DNA of 5,931 nt from Campylobacterota bacterium (lineage in GTDB: Bacteria > Campylobacterota > Campylobacteria > Campylobacterales > SZUA-545): contig PWVP01000260.1 of the NCBI GenBank assembly GCA_003561815.1, positions 1 to 5,931 of the forward strand, given 5' to 3'. Within the stretch, counting starts at the first letter, position 1. Each line of letters opens with the position of its first letter. The position numbers and the translations under genes were made by a program. Below are positions 4,734 through 5,931 of the stretch, one piece after another. Below the pieces are notes generated by a model. That model was not told where the DNA came from. It ran no database searches and worked only from the letters and a program-made list of their open reading frames with translations.

Positions 4734-5931
4734 TTATCCACCATAGAGGCTTAAAACCCCATACTGCCAGAGCGCCCAGCCGCCCATCGCCCCCAGTAGC
4801 GGTCGATGAAAGCGGCGCTGCCAGGCGGCCAGAAGCGAGAGCAGCAGATAGAGCCCTAAAAACCACCCCGGTGTCTGCACCGACCAGACGGCCAGCTCGA
4901 TCGTAAAGAGCGGCAGCACCATCTGCGCGGCCCACTCCCCCAGCCCCACCAGATGCAAAGCGATCGCGACGGGGTAGAAGGGGACAAAGAGCAGGCTTAA
5001 AACCGGCGAGAGCCACTGGGTCAGGCTGGCGAGCGGGAAGAAAAAGTGGACTATTGGCAGCATCGCCACAAAGACATAGAGCCCTAAAAGCAGCCCGTTT
5101 TTCCATCCGACGGTGCGATCAAAGTCGCGCAGATAGAGAAAGATATAAAAGACCCCCGCCACGCTGAGCCCGAAGCCGATGGAGAAGAGAAGTCCCGGAA
5201 AGAGGGCCACCAGAAAAGCCACCACCACCAGCAGGTTTAAAAAGCTCAAAATCTGCAGATTGCGGCTTAGCAGAAAGAGCCCGAAGGCAAACATCCCAAA
5301 GGCGCGCAGCAAAGAGGGGGGCGTCTGGGTAAAGAGCAGGTAGCCTAGCAGCACCCCGAAGGTGATGGCGCCTAGATCAAAAAACCGGTTGCGCCAGGGA
5401 AAGAGGTGCCGGTGCAAAAAGCGATAGGGCGGGTTGAGCAAAGCGGCGATCAGAAGCGTCAGGATACCCAGATGAAATCCCGAAAGCGCCACCAGATGGG
5501 CGATCCCAAAGCGGGTGATCGCCTCTCTAAGATCGGGCTCAATCGGGCTGGCGAGCGTGAGCGCCCCAAAAAGCTGCGCCCCCTCGGCGCTTTTGTGCTG
5601 TGAGGCGATGGCCCCGAGTAGCTGCTCGTAGGGGCCCGGGCGCTGATCGGGCAGCAGGCTGATACGAAAGCTGGGCGCATAAAAACCGCGCAAAAACGCC
5701 ACAAAGCCCACCCCCTCGGTGATCAGCGTGAGGGTCACTTCGCGGTGGGTGATATCGCGTAGCGGCTCGTAGGTGGTGGTGTAGAAGGTGCCTAGATGGC
5801 GGTTGTGCAGATGGAGTGTCCAGTAGGGGGTGTTGTTAGCGTTTGTTTTGAGCCGCTGGTGGGTGATGAGCGCCTGGGTGTGGTAGAAGCGATCGGCGAC
5901 AAACTGCTGGTAGTGGTAAAACTGCCAGGCG
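4734..5931 (-). CDS. comEC: ComEC/Rec2-family DNA uptake channel protein (5' end outside window)
   Basis: ComEC forms the inner-membrane channel that carries single-stranded DNA into the cytoplasm during natural transformation. The frame runs from the right edge to TAA at 4734-4736, showing 398 residues without a start. A GTG at 5738 is internal: the frame upstream stays open for 64 more codons with family-like sequence, including FYTTTYEPLRD. The first 60 or so visible residues match the periplasmic OB-like domain, followed by GFYAPSF. The core then carries the hallmark HLVALSGFHLGIL (visible residues 145-157), PPSLLRAFGMFAF and IGFGLSVAGVFYIFLYL, with about seven to nine hydrophobic membrane segments. 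The usual Trp in the FWLSVAGV-type motif is Gly here. The protein stops after the membrane part, with no C-terminal metallo-beta-lactamase-like domain; compact ComEC proteins of this kind are what I recall from Campylobacterota. It heads the visible operon. Confidence 0.93.
   Translation of the reverse strand, partial: AWQFYHYQQFVADRFYHTQALITHQRLKTNANNTPYWTLHLHNRHLGTFYTTTYEPLRDITHREVTLTLITEGVGFVAFLRGFYAPSFRISLLPDQRPGPYEQLLGAIASQHKSAEGAQLFGALTLASPIEPDLREAITRFGIAHLVALSGFHLGILTLLIAALLNPPYRFLHRHLFPWRNRFFDLGAITFGVLLGYLLFTQTPPSLLRAFGMFAFGLFLLSRNLQILSFLNLLVVVAFLVALFPGLLFSIGFGLSVAGVFYIFLYLRDFDRTVGWKNGLLLGLYVFVAMLPIVHFFFPLASLTQWLSPVLSLLFVPFYPVAIALHLVGLGEWAAQMVLPLFTIELAVWSVQTPGWFLGLYLLLSLLAAWQRRFHRPLLGAMGGWALWQYGVLSLYGG

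Noticed and set aside
455..4967. Cyanobacterial origin, suggested by HIP1-like GCGATCGC octamers.
   Set aside because: ComEC and PriA sequence features match what I recall of Campylobacterota, and the compact ComEC without a lactamase domain fits that group. The palindrome excess alone does not decide taxonomy.
4708..5106. A longer start for the exported protein gene, extending the frame back to 5106 (415 residues).
   Set aside because: The extra 133 residues overlap comEC codons in another phase and read as Ala/Arg/Gly-rich shadow sequence. A good ribosome binding site and a signal peptide mark the start at 4707.
5736..5738. GTG as the true start of comEC.
   Set aside because: The frame is open for another 64 codons to the edge, and that sequence carries family-like features such as FYTTTYEPLRD.

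Overview
The window is a gene-dense, high-GC (roughly 58-60% by eye) stretch of a bacterial chromosome. The ComEC and PriA proteins look like the compact versions typical of Campylobacterota (formerly Epsilonproteobacteria): a ComEC that ends after its membrane domain, and a PriA of about 615 residues. The high GC would suit a Hydrogenimonas- or Nitratifractor-like lineage better than Campylobacter or Helicobacter. That placement is inference from remembered family features, not a search result.

Layout: one minus-strand gene train fills the window from the right edge down to position 200. Reading 5' to 3' it is: comEC (5' end off the right edge, stop at 4734); an exported 282-residue protein of unknown family with an internal duplication (4707-3859); an ABC ATPase that begins directly at its Walker A motif (3858-3256); priA (3255-1408); and a GAF-SpoIIE/RsbU-type phosphatase (1396-200). 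Gaps between these genes are 26, 0, 0 and 11 bases, so they are very probably one operon. At the left edge the 3' end of an unidentified plus-strand gene (stop at 243-245) converges on the phosphatase and overlaps it by 46 bases. No RNA genes, mobile elements or CRISPR arrays are visible, and no stretch over 300 bases lacks a gene.

How the genes might work together: ComEC passes single-stranded DNA into the cytoplasm, and PriA restarts replication at recombination intermediates, so the ends of the operon fit a DNA uptake and processing theme. The middle two genes have no evident DNA role. The phosphatase is a signalling output enzyme at the operon end with its own strong ribosome binding site.

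Most worth a second look: the duplicated exported protein; the ABC ATPase lacking its first strand and A-loop, capped by an in-frame stop; two successive stop-start junctions reading TAG-ATG in a single frame; and a strong excess of the palindrome CGATCG (23 copies by hand count, about 2 expected), resembling the cyanobacterial HIP1 element. I see no complete undescribed system; these are local oddities in an otherwise ordinary region.
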